NCBI RefSeq assembly: GCF_003477705.1
Contig: NZ_QUDV01000001.1
Coordinates: 372,001-436,000 of the forward strand
From: Dorea sp. AF36-15AT
Lineage (GTDB): Bacteria; Bacillota; Clostridia; Lachnospirales; Lachnospiraceae
Length of the DNA stretch: 64,000 nt
Direction: 5' to 3'
Part shown: positions 8,740 through 17,091 of the stretch, in pieces
Position numbering within the stretch: the stretch's first letter is position 1
Layout: every line of letters begins with the position of its first letter
Notes under the pieces: generated by a model
Databases searched by the model: none
The model's input: only the letters and a program-made list of their open reading frames with translations
What the model was told of the DNA's origin: nothing
Position numbers and translations under genes: made by a program

Positions 8740-9941
8740 AAAAACAGAGCTCATACGGGAGAATTCTTCTGGTAAGAATAAGTATGTTGGCGATGACGGT
8801 GATAGCAGCCTTGTGGTGGCAGGAAAAAACGGAGAGTATGGGTATAGTATATGCCAGTGAGACTGAAGACGTGCAGATATCAGACAAGACGCAGAATATG
8901 GAACTGTTGGAATCAATGGATTTTACAGATATTGATCGGATGATGGAAGACCTTTTTCCACAGGAAAGGATGGAATTTGCGGATGCGGTCAGACAGATTA
9001 TGATAGGAAATACGGATGTTGGCCGAGATGCTATAAAAGAAATGCTACGGGAGAGGATACTCGGAGCCTGGGAGGTGAACAGAAAAAGCATTTTATATCT
9101 GATTCTTTTGGCGATTGCATCAGCAGTATTCATCGGTTTTTCTGATATATTTCAGACCAGGCAGGTATCACAGATTAGCTTTTATATGATCTATCTTCTT
9201 GTGATGGGAATCTGTCTGGCATCATTTCAGGCAGCATCGGAATGGATGGCAAATGGAGTGCATACGTTGACAGGTTTTATGAAGGTGTTGTATCCGGTGT
9301 ACTTTGCAGCAGTTACAGTCGCGAAGGGAAGCATCAGTTCCCTTGCATTTTATCATCTTGCGATTATTCTTATTGTAGTAATTGAAGAGTTGCTACTTCA
9401 TCTGATCGTACCGGGAATTCATATGTATGTGATAATAAGGGTGATGAACAGCTTGCAGTCAGAAGATTATCTGTCTAAATTTGCAGAGCTTCTGGAGACG
9501 GCAATCGGCTGGGGACTTAAGACTCTGATGGGTGGCATGATCGGGTTAAATGTGATACAGGGGATGCTTGGACCGGCAATTGATACTGTGAAACGAAGTG
9601 CAGTGACAAGAGGAATGGAGATGGTTCCGGGGGTAGGAGATCTGCTTGGCGGTACGGCAGAGGTTGCCCTTGGCACCGCTGTGCTGATAAAAAACAGTAT
9701 CGGTATCGTTGGAATGTTCCTGTGTCTTGTACTCTGCCTTGCACCATTATTGCAGCTTGCGATGATCACACTTGGGTACAAGCTTGCAGCAGCACTGGTC
9801 CAGCCTGTATCGGATAAAAGAATCATAGAATGCATCAGTGGTGTAGGCGAAGGCTGCAAGATGCTTATGAATTGTATCTTTGTTACCGGGATTTTATTTC
9901 TGGTGACGGTTGCTATTGTGACCTATACAACAGGAATGTGA
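8736..9941 (+). CDS. spoIIIAE: Stage III sporulation protein AE
   Basis: Large polytopic membrane subunit of the SpoIIIA complex (401 residues). A signal-like N-terminus (LVRISMLAMTVIAALWW) leads to an extracytoplasmic segment rich in Asp/Glu, then at least six hydrophobic helices. Family-typical stretches are GLKTLMGGMIGLNVIQG and RGMEMVPGVGDLLGGTAEV. Required for forespore gene expression under sigma-G in model species. Four-base overlap with spoIIIAD. Confidence 0.94.
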   Translation: MKKQSSYGRILLVRISMLAMTVIAALWWQEKTESMGIVYASETEDVQISDKTQNMELLESMDFTDIDRMMEDLFPQERMEFADAVRQIMIGNTDVGRDAIKEMLRERILGAWEVNRKSILYLILLAIASAVFIGFSDIFQTRQVSQISFYMIYLLVMGICLASFQAASEWMANGVHTLTGFMKVLYPVYFAAVTVAKGSISSLAFYHLAIILIVVIEELLLHLIVPGIHMYVIIRVMNSLQSEDYLSKFAELLETAIGWGLKTLMGGMIGLNVIQGMLGPAIDTVKRSAVTRGMEMVPGVGDLLGGTAEVALGTAVLIKNSIGIVGMFLCLVLCLAPLLQLAMITLGYKLAAALVQPVSDKRIIECISGVGEGCKMLMNCIFVTGILFLVTVAIVTYTTGM

Positions 9942-9952
9942 TGAGGGATTAA

Positions 9953-10297
9953 ATGGAAAAATTATATGAGTGGGTTCGCCAGATTGCATATGTGATGGTA
10001 CTGATTTCGGTGATTATGCAGCTTGCGGCTGGAAAACAGTACCAGAAGTATATCAGGCTGTACACGGGAATCGTTCTGATTCTTTTTATGCTTGTTCCGG
10101 TGTTTCGGATATTTGGAACAGATACGACAGGATTCATGACTGAAGCTGAAAAAAAGTATACAGAGATGGTGGAGCAGATTGAGACAAAGTCAGCAGAACT
10201 TGAGGAGGAAGATGTGGAGAAAAGTCTGGAAGAATCAGAAGAGGAGCAAACAGAAGCAGGGCGGATAGAAGTGGGGGAGATTCGGATTGGAAGATAA
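9953..10297 (+). CDS. spoIIIAF: Stage III sporulation protein AF, short form
   Basis: Two N-terminal transmembrane helices (residues about 8-55) followed by an acidic, helical tail. At 114 residues it is roughly half the length of the Bacillus subtilis protein (about 206) and lacks most of the ring-building extracellular domain. The frame is intact and overlaps spoIIIAG by 11 bases, so the shortness looks evolved rather than caused by a sequencing error. Confidence 0.88.
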   Translation: MEKLYEWVRQIAYVMVLISVIMQLAAGKQYQKYIRLYTGIVLILFMLVPVFRIFGTDTTGFMTEAEKKYTEMVEQIETKSAELEEEDVEKSLEESEEEQTEAGRIEVGEIRIGR

Positions 10298-10922
10298 GAA
10301 GCAGGTACCGAAGATAGACTGGAAAAAGCTTGTCGGGAAATGTAAGGATCTGTGTCATAGAAAAGACCGTCTACTGATTATACTGCTTACAGGCATTCTT
10401 TTGTTGGTAATTGCAGTGCCGTTCTCTGGGGAGGGTGATGCGGAAATGGGATTAATGCATTCTGGTAAAACGAAAGATCCCTCGGATAATACTTCAAATG
10501 AAATGGCCGGAAATGGTAACGCGGAAACATATGCAGATTATTTGGAACAGAAACTGGCGAAGGTTCTGTCGGAAGTACATGGGGTAGGACAGACAGAGGT
10601 TATGATCACCATGGCATCTTCTTCAGAAAAGATTCTTGGCGCAGACAGTGAGTCGGAGAGTGAGTCAGTGAAGGAGTCAGACAGTCAGGGTGGCAGCAGA
10701 AGTACGATTCAGAGTCGGAGTTCCCAGACAGCAATCTATGATGGTGGTGAAAGCAGCCAGGGAGCGCCTTATGTGACAAAAGAACTGACACCGGAGGTGG
10801 CCGGAGTCATCGTAATAGCAGAAGGTGGTGATGACCCGGTGGCAGTAGAGAATATTATAGAAGCCGTTCAGGCATTATTCGAGATAGACACGCATAAAAT
10901 AAAGGTAATGAAACGTAATTAA
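10287..10922 (+). CDS. spoIIIAG: Stage III sporulation protein AG
   Basis: Forms the large ring of the SpoIIIA channel in the intermembrane space. A cytoplasmic basic N-terminus, one transmembrane helix (LLIILLTGILLLVIAVPF, about residues 30-47), a linker rich in Ser/Glu/Asp, then the ring-building domain (YLEQKLAKVLSEVHGVGQ and VAGVIVIAEGGDDP). The start is TTG 10287, supported by GTGGGGGAG eight bases before and by the overlap with spoIIIAF. Confidence 0.93.
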   Translation: MEDKKQVPKIDWKKLVGKCKDLCHRKDRLLIILLTGILLLVIAVPFSGEGDAEMGLMHSGKTKDPSDNTSNEMAGNGNAETYADYLEQKLAKVLSEVHGVGQTEVMITMASSSEKILGADSESESESVKESDSQGGSRSTIQSRSSQTAIYDGGESSQGAPYVTKELTPEVAGVIVIAEGGDDPVAVENIIEAVQALFEIDTHKIKVMKRN

Positions 10923-10946
10923 ATTCATCGCAAGGAGGAAAGTAGT

Positions 10947-11576
10947 GTGAAGCATAGGGTGCGGAGAAATCAACTGGTGATCGCGGGACTTGCAATTATG
11001 ATCGCAGCAGCAGGATATCTGAATTATTCCGGCAAATTGCTGGGAGGGAAGAATCAGTCTAAGGAGACCAGCAGTGACCTTGCTAATATGGAGCTTCTGG
11101 ATATTTCGGAGGAAGATCTGTCGGCAGCAAATGGAGATATTAAGAGCAATGATAATGAGGAAGATGGTACCGTGGATGGAACGCCGGGTGAAGCGGTTCT
11201 GACCAGTGGCAATGCCAGCGCAGTGGTGGCAGAAGCAAAGGTAACCCGAGAACAGGTGCGGGCAAAGAACAAAGAATCTTTGATGGAAATCATTGATAAT
11301 AAGAATCTCAGTGATGCGCAGAAGCAGGAGGCAGTGGATCAGCTCCTTTTGATGACAGATCTGGCGGAAAAAGAAGCGGCAGCAGAGACAATGCTGGCGT
11401 CGAAAGGATTCAAAGAAGCAGTGGTAAGTCTTACTTCTGATGGGGCAGACGTGGTAGTCAGTGCGGCAGAACTGTCTGAGGCGAATCGGGCGCAGATTGA
11501 GGATATTGTTACCAGAAAAACGGGAGTAGCAGCAGAAAATATTGTAATTAATCCGGTTGCAGCAACAGAAAATTAA
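10947..11576 (+). CDS. spoIIIAH: Stage III sporulation protein AH
   Basis: The mother-cell partner of forespore SpoIIQ; forms the channel ring. One N-terminal transmembrane helix (VIAGLAIMIAAAGYL), a variable Ser/Glu-rich linker, then the conserved YscJ/FliF-like ring domain of about 100 residues (from REQVRAKNKESLMEII to the end). GTG start with AAGGAGGAA upstream. Last gene of the operon; a terminator hairpin follows. Confidence 0.94.
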   Translation: MKHRVRRNQLVIAGLAIMIAAAGYLNYSGKLLGGKNQSKETSSDLANMELLDISEEDLSAANGDIKSNDNEEDGTVDGTPGEAVLTSGNASAVVAEAKVTREQVRAKNKESLMEIIDNKNLSDAQKQEAVDQLLLMTDLAEKEAAAETMLASKGFKEAVVSLTSDGADVVVSAAELSEANRAQIEDIVTRKTGVAAENIVINPVAATEN

Positions 11577-11614
11577 ATTAAAAAACGAGTTGGAAAAGCA
11601 ATGAGAAAGATCAG

Positions 11615-11656
11615 AAAGTCTCTGAAGATCAGAAGAGTGATATTCAGGGACTTTTT
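11615..11656 (+). terminator. Terminator of the spoIIIA operon
   Basis: AAAGTCTCTGAA pairs with TTCAGGGACTTT (one G-T pair) across a 16-base loop, ending in a short U-tract. Confidence 0.75.
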
Positions 11657-11690
11657 AACGTATTTTTAACAAGAATTATGATGGAAATAA

Positions 11691-11718
11691 TTGACAAAAA
11701 GTTTATTAGTAGTATAAT
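11691..11718 (+). promoter_or_regulatory. Sigma-A promoter for the regulator-potABCD operon
   Basis: Perfect TTGACA and TATAAT separated by 16 bases, about 90 bases upstream of the regulator gene. Between promoter and gene lies an imperfect inverted repeat (ATTTTG ... CAAAAT, about 11751-11780), a possible autoregulatory operator. Confidence 0.75.
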
Positions 11719-11809
11719 CAGAATCGTGTGAAAGTTTAGTGAAAACATATTTTGGGTTTAGAAATATTGTGATTCAAAATAAAAGTTACAAAAGGAAAGA
11801 AGGAACGGT

Positions 11810-12367
11810 ATGGAACTGGAATACGTGAATGAACATATCGGGAGAAAGATTAAAGATCTGCGCAATCAGAACGGACTGACACAGCAGGAATTGGCAGACA
11901 GAACAGAGCTTACCAAGGGATTCATTTCCCAGCTTGAACGGGGACAGGTATCACCGTCAGTAGGAACGCTGCTGGATCTGATTGAATGTCTGGGAACAAC
12001 GGCATCAGATTTCTTTAAAGAGACAGAAGAAGAACAGATCGTTTTTTCTGAAAATGGATTTTTTGAAAAGGTTGATGATGTCGGTAATCAGATACAATGG
12101 ATCGTGCCGACAGCACAGAAGTATCAGATGGAGCCGCTTCTTGTGACGATTGCGCCGCATCAGCGACTGGATGAAGATAAACCGCACAGCGGTGAGGAAT
12201 TCGGGTATCTTATTTCGGGAAGAGTGAAGCTGCATCTGGGAGAGAAGGTCTATCAGGTAAAAGCGGGAAACAGTTTTTATTATCCTGCAAAGGAGAAACA
12301 CTGGATCGAGAACCCGGGCAGCAGGCCGGCAAAATTCATATGGGTTAGTACACCACCTAATTTTTAG
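11810..12367 (+). CDS. XRE-cupin transcriptional regulator, probable polyamine-responsive repressor
   Basis: N-terminal helix-turn-helix of the XRE/Cro type (residues about 12-66, LTQQELADRTELTKGFISQ) joined to a C-terminal cupin (about 105-180) with HSGEEFGYLISG and the downstream KEKHWIENPG. This architecture is that of PuuR-like regulators, and the gene is the first of an operon with potABCD only 23 bases away, so polyamines are the likely ligand. That assignment is from context; the sequence itself does not show the ligand. Confidence 0.85.
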   Translation: MELEYVNEHIGRKIKDLRNQNGLTQQELADRTELTKGFISQLERGQVSPSVGTLLDLIECLGTTASDFFKETEEEQIVFSENGFFEKVDDVGNQIQWIVPTAQKYQMEPLLVTIAPHQRLDEDKPHSGEEFGYLISGRVKLHLGEKVYQVKAGNSFYYPAKEKHWIENPGSRPAKFIWVSTPPNF

Positions 12368-12390
12368 AGAAAGCAGAATGGGGGATAAAG

Positions 12391-13830
12391 ATGGAGAACA
12401 CAAAGAATATCATTGAATTAAAACATATTACCAAAACATATGAGGATGGATTTACTGCAGTTTCCGACTTTAATCTGGAGGTAAAACAGGGTGAGTTCAT
12501 TACATTTCTTGGGCCATCAGGATGCGGCAAGACAACGACGCTCCGCATGATCGCAGGATTTGATATTCCATCAGGAGGCGAGATTCTGTTAAATGGAAAG
12601 TCGATCACAGAATTGCCGCCGAATAAGCGGCCGATCAATACGGTTTTTCAGCGTTATGCATTATTTCCGCATATGAATATTTTTGACAATATCGCATTTG
12701 GATTGAAGCAGAAAAACACACCAAAGAGTAAAATTGTAAAAAAGGTTAAGAAAGCATTGGAACTTGTGGATCTGGAAGGATTTGAGAACCGGAGCGTGAG
12801 TACACTGTCCGGAGGTCAGCAGCAGCGTGTGGCAATTGCAAGAGCGGTTGTCAATGAACCGCAGATTCTGCTTCTGGATGAGCCTCTTGGCGCACTGGAT
12901 CTGAAGATGCGTAAGGAGATGCAGTTAGAACTGAAAGCCATGCACAGAGAGCTTGGTATTACGTTTATCTACGTAACCCATGACCAGGAAGAGGCACTTA
13001 CCATGTCAGATAAGATTGTGGTTATGTCGGAAGGTAAGATGCAACAGATCGGCACACCGGAAGACATTTATAATGAGCCGATCAATGCATTCGTAGCAGA
13101 TTTTATCGGAGAGAGTAATATCTTTAACGGAATTGTAACAGGAAAGTTGAAAGCTCGTTTCTGCGGTGGCGAATTTGTCTGTGTGGATGATATGAAGGAA
13201 GGTACACACATTACAGCAGTCGTGAGACCGGAGGATGTGCAGATCGTTGCTCCTGAAAATGGAACGATCCGTGGTACGGTGACATCTGTGATCTTTAAGG
13301 GAATGCATTATGAGATTACGATCGAGTCCGGTAAAAATGAGATCGTAGCTCAGTCAGTCAATGTGGCGAAGGTAGGTCAGCGCGTGGGCATTACAGTGGA
13401 GCCTGACAATATCCATCTGATGATAACAGAAGATCACACCAACTTCTTTAAGGTTGAGATTAATAAGAATAAAGAACTGGAATACAATGATAATGTTCTG
13501 GATGTGAGTCTGACTGATATTATTAAGGGCAGTTATTTTGATGAAGATGGTGATCTGGTAGATTCTAATGGCATAGAGATTGACACCAGAAAGATCCGTG
13601 TGACAGCAGCAATCCAGCCGAGGGATATCCGTATGACAGATGAGCAGGAGGAAGGACTGGTACAGGGATATATCAGTAATCTGATCTACGAGGGAGACCA
13701 CTATAGCTATGTCATTCATACGGATCTGGAGCATGATTTTGTTGTGGATGATGAATACCTGTGGAATATGGATGACCAGGTGGGGCTGATCATGCCGGTT
13801 GACAAAATGAAATTTACAGTAAAAAGGTAG
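12391..13830 (+). CDS. potA: Spermidine/putrescine ABC transporter ATPase, with long C-terminal extension
   Basis: ATP-hydrolysing subunit of the polyamine importer. Walker A GPSGCGKTTT, signature LSGGQQQRVAIARA, Walker B ILLLDEPLGALD and the switch THDQEEALTM are intact, followed by a TOBE domain (IFNGIVTGKL to about residue 345). The protein is 479 residues, about 110 more than usual PotA; the extra part (from about residue 350, with PRDIRMTDEQEEG) looks like a second TOBE-type segment resembling the first, which also has a VRPEDVQI-like motif. Could bind ligand and regulate the ATPase. Confidence 0.92.
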   Translation: MENTKNIIELKHITKTYEDGFTAVSDFNLEVKQGEFITFLGPSGCGKTTTLRMIAGFDIPSGGEILLNGKSITELPPNKRPINTVFQRYALFPHMNIFDNIAFGLKQKNTPKSKIVKKVKKALELVDLEGFENRSVSTLSGGQQQRVAIARAVVNEPQILLLDEPLGALDLKMRKEMQLELKAMHRELGITFIYVTHDQEEALTMSDKIVVMSEGKMQQIGTPEDIYNEPINAFVADFIGESNIFNGIVTGKLKARFCGGEFVCVDDMKEGTHITAVVRPEDVQIVAPENGTIRGTVTSVIFKGMHYEITIESGKNEIVAQSVNVAKVGQRVGITVEPDNIHLMITEDHTNFFKVEINKNKELEYNDNVLDVSLTDIIKGSYFDEDGDLVDSNGIEIDTRKIRVTAAIQPRDIRMTDEQEEGLVQGYISNLIYEGDHYSYVIHTDLEHDFVVDDEYLWNMDDQVGLIMPVDKMKFTVKR

Positions 13831-13842
13831 GAGGAACGCAAA

Positions 13843-14637
13843 ATGCACAGAAGAACATTTTCCAGAAAAACACTGGGAATACCGTATGCTATATTCTTGC
13901 TGCTGTTTGTAGCAATGCCGCTGCTGGTACTTGTGTATTATGCATTTACCAATGGACAGGGCGAGTTTACGGTTATGAATCTGGTGGGATTTTTTACCAA
14001 TCCTAATACACTTGGCACGTTGTTTTACAGCTTTGGCGTGGCAATCGTGACGACAGTAGTCTGTCTGCTTTTGGCTTATCCAACAGCATATATTCTGGCA
14101 ATCAGCAAATGGAAGTCTAAGACGGTGATCCTGCTTTTATTTGTGATGCCGATGTGGATCAATTTCTCCCTGCGTATTACCGCGTTGAAAGAGATTCTGA
14201 CATTTATCGAAGGAAATCTTGCATATCACCCATTTCTGAATACGGTTATTGGTATGACTTATGATTTTCTTCCGTTTATGATATTACCGATCTATACGAC
14301 CATATCCCGTCTGGATGGCTCGCTGCTGGAAGCAGCAAGGGACCTGGGGGCGGGAGAGATGCAGGCATTCTTAAGAGTGACATTACCATTATCCGTTCCG
14401 GGAATCATCAGCGGCGTATCAATGGTGTTTCTTCCGGCAATGACCAACTATGTAGTACTGGATATGCTGTATAACAGTACCTATATTATGGGCAGCCTGA
14501 TAGGAAGTTATTTCTCTGCATACAACTGGCATGGCGGATCGATGATCGCACTGGTACTTCTGGCAATTATCTGTCTGTTTACACTGCTTGGCGGAGGGCA
14601 GGAAGATGAAAATGCGAGAGGAGGTTCCTTGCTGTAA
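13843..14637 (+). CDS. potB: Spermidine/putrescine ABC transporter permease PotB
   Basis: First of two inner-membrane permeases (264 residues, six hydrophobic segments). The EAA loop that contacts PotA is visible as EAARDLGAGEMQAFLRVTLP. Its TAA stop overlaps the potC start by one base. A strong AGGAGG inside the last codons serves potC. Confidence 0.93.
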   Translation: MHRRTFSRKTLGIPYAIFLLLFVAMPLLVLVYYAFTNGQGEFTVMNLVGFFTNPNTLGTLFYSFGVAIVTTVVCLLLAYPTAYILAISKWKSKTVILLLFVMPMWINFSLRITALKEILTFIEGNLAYHPFLNTVIGMTYDFLPFMILPIYTTISRLDGSLLEAARDLGAGEMQAFLRVTLPLSVPGIISGVSMVFLPAMTNYVVLDMLYNSTYIMGSLIGSYFSAYNWHGGSMIALVLLAIICLFTLLGGGQEDENARGGSLL

Positions 14638-15431
14638 TGAAAAAGACTGGAAAAATGATATTTATAGGACTTGTGCTCGCATTTCTGTATCTGCCGATTC
14701 TTGTGCTGGCAGTCTACAGTTTTACGAAATCAACGAATATTGGGGCAATCCGTGGATTCTCCATGCATAACTATGTGACGTTATTTTCAACACCGGAGCT
14801 GGTGAATATGATCACAGGAACCATTGCACTGGCACTGGGAGCATCGGCACTGGCAACGATACTTGGAACAGTAGGGGCCATCGGTTCTTTCTATTCTAAG
14901 AAGAGAACCGCAACTATGTTAAATACATTGAATCAGATTCCTGTAGTGAATGCGGATGTAGTGACCGGATTTTCTATCTGTATCTTACTGGTAGTGGTAC
15001 TTGGAATCAGCAAGGACACATTTATTCCGCTGGTAGCAGGACATGTGACACTTTGTGCGCCGTTTGTATTCTTGTCGGTGATTCCGAAGCTAAAACAGAT
15101 GGATTCCAGTATCTATGAGGCGGCGTTGGATCTTGGGGCAACACCGTTTACGGCACTTACCAGGGTTGTGATTCCACAGATCATGCCAGGTATCGTATCC
15201 GGATTTGCGTTGTCTGTAACGCTGTCGCTGGATGATTATTTTGTGGCAACTTACACGAAGCCGGCAACCTTTGATACGATCAGTACCTATGTGGTAAATG
15301 CAACCAAGGGTGCGCAGACCAATATCAAGACAGCACTATGGGCACTTTCTACAGTAATATTTGTGTGTGTTGTGCTACTGGTATTGATTATGAATATACG
15401 GTCTCACAGGGCAGAAAGGAGAGGATCATGA
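14637..15431 (+). CDS. potC: Spermidine/putrescine ABC transporter permease PotC
   Basis: Second permease, 264 residues with six hydrophobic segments and the coupling loop EAALDLGATPFTALTRVVIP. Starts inside the potB stop (TAATG). Its last codons contain AAAGGAGAGG, the ribosome site for potD, and its stop overlaps the potD start. Confidence 0.93.
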   Translation: MKKTGKMIFIGLVLAFLYLPILVLAVYSFTKSTNIGAIRGFSMHNYVTLFSTPELVNMITGTIALALGASALATILGTVGAIGSFYSKKRTATMLNTLNQIPVVNADVVTGFSICILLVVVLGISKDTFIPLVAGHVTLCAPFVFLSVIPKLKQMDSSIYEAALDLGATPFTALTRVVIPQIMPGIVSGFALSVTLSLDDYFVATYTKPATFDTISTYVVNATKGAQTNIKTALWALSTVIFVCVVLLVLIMNIRSHRAERRGS

Positions 15432-16969
15432 TGGCAGGAATGAAATCAGGAATAAAGAGCAGCATTATCTTTGGATTAATTCTGAGCCTTGGTCTTACTT
15501 TGTCTGGTGGTATGCAGGTAAAGGCTGCAGATGATAAAAAAGCAGATAAAAAAGCAACAAATGAAAAGACAGTGACACTTAGAATCAGTAACTGGGAAGA
15601 GTATCTGGATGAGGGTGACTGGGACGAAGAGGATACCATTGATCTGGAGAGTGGAGACATCATCGGTGAGAATTCTATGGTGGAGGATTTTGAGGACTGG
15701 TATTACGAGACTTATGGTATTCACGTAAAGGTGGAGTATTCGACCTATGGAACCAATGAGGATCTGTATAATATGCTGACACTGGGAGATACTTATGATC
15801 TGATATGTCCTTCCGAATATATGATCATGAAGCTGATGAAAGAGGGAAGACTGGAACCTCTGTCAGATCATTTTTTCGATACTTCCGATCCGGAGAACTA
15901 CTATATTAATGGAGTATCCCCATATATTAAATCGGTATATGATAACAGCAAAGTAGATGGAGAATCCTGGAGTAAATACGCTGCAGGTTATATGTGGGGA
16001 CTGACCGGTATTGTATATAATCCGGAAGAGGTGACCAGAGAAGAGGCTTCCAGCTGGAAGATTCTGGATGATCCAAAGTATAAAAGTCAGATTACGATCA
16101 AGGACAATGTGAGGGATTCTTATTTTGCGGCACTGGGAGCTTTAAAATCAGATCTTTTAACATCAGATGCATTTAAGAATGACCCGAATTACCATGATAA
16201 TCTGGAAAAAGAAATGAATGATGCATCACCGGAGACCATTGCAGAAGTGCAGGAATATCTTCAGGATGTGAAGAAGAATGCATTCTCCTTTGAGTCAGAT
16301 TCCGGTAAGGCAGATATGATCACCGGAAAGGTAGTGGCTAATCTTCAGTGGTCAGGCGATGGGGTGTATACACTGGATCAGGCAGATGAGGATGATTTTC
16401 CACTGGAATTTGCGGTACCGGAAGAGGCAACGAATATTTATTTTGACGGCTGGGTGATGTTAAAGAGTGGAGTTCATGATGACGCTGCAAAGCAGCAGGC
16501 AGCAGAAGCATTTATTAATTTTACATCCAGACCGGACAATGTGATCCGTAATATGAATTATGTAGGATATACATCGGTGATTGCCGGCGGTAATGACCCA
16601 CGGATTTTTGAATATGCAGACTGGTGTTACGGCGCTGAGGATGATGAGACGGATGTGACACCGTATGACCTGAGTTATTTCTTCTCAGGAGAAGGGACAG
16701 AAGGAGAATATGTGATCCATGCACCGACTGATCAGGTGGACCGACAGTTGTTTGCACAGTATCCGGATCAGGACGCTATTTCCAGATCATCGATCATGCT
16801 GAATTTTGATGATACACAGAATCAGGAAATCAACCAAATGTGGATCAGCGTCCGATGCTATGATGTGAGGGATATACCAATCTTGGTATGGGGGCTTGCA
16901 GGAACGGGAGTTCTGTTGCTTGCAGGTCTTATGATCCGTAAGAAAGTTCGTCAGAGAGGAAACCTGTGA
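15428..16969 (+). CDS. potD: Polyamine-binding protein PotD with C-terminal membrane anchor
   Basis: Extracellular solute-binding protein delivering polyamines to PotABC (513 residues). N-terminal signal sequence (SSIIFGLILSLGLTLSGG) with a probable type I cleavage after VKA; there is no lipobox cysteine. The mature part has the family start LRISNWEEYL and later IYFDGWVMLKSG. The C-terminus carries a hydrophobic helix (ILVWGLAGTGVLLLAGLMI) and a basic tail, so the protein is tethered by its C-terminus rather than by lipid. Start ATG 15428 (or the adjacent 15431) follows AAAGGAGAGG; a longer in-frame stretch to 15338 lies within potC and is not used. Confidence 0.92.
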   Translation: MMAGMKSGIKSSIIFGLILSLGLTLSGGMQVKAADDKKADKKATNEKTVTLRISNWEEYLDEGDWDEEDTIDLESGDIIGENSMVEDFEDWYYETYGIHVKVEYSTYGTNEDLYNMLTLGDTYDLICPSEYMIMKLMKEGRLEPLSDHFFDTSDPENYYINGVSPYIKSVYDNSKVDGESWSKYAAGYMWGLTGIVYNPEEVTREEASSWKILDDPKYKSQITIKDNVRDSYFAALGALKSDLLTSDAFKNDPNYHDNLEKEMNDASPETIAEVQEYLQDVKKNAFSFESDSGKADMITGKVVANLQWSGDGVYTLDQADEDDFPLEFAVPEEATNIYFDGWVMLKSGVHDDAAKQQAAEAFINFTSRPDNVIRNMNYVGYTSVIAGGNDPRIFEYADWCYGAEDDETDVTPYDLSYFFSGEGTEGEYVIHAPTDQVDRQLFAQYPDQDAISRSSIMLNFDDTQNQEINQMWISVRCYDVRDIPILVWGLAGTGVLLLAGLMIRKKVRQRGNL

Positions 16970-16998
16970 TTGTAGATTTTTGAATCTTATGATATACT
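16970..16998 (+). promoter_or_regulatory. Candidate promoter for prfC
   Basis: TTGTAG and TATACT separated by 17 bases, about 95 bases upstream of prfC and just after the potD stop. Confidence 0.4.
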
Positions 16999-17091
16999 AA
17001 AAAACAGCGTAAAATTACGAGACGGATTTTAAGGCTGAAACTAGGATAAAACTAAGATTGAAAATAAGAAAAATGCAGGAGTGTTGCAGTT

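Noticed and set aside
15338..15427. 30-codon N-terminal extension of PotD
   Set aside because: Lies within the potC reading frame; the ribosome site and signal peptide fit ATG 15428.
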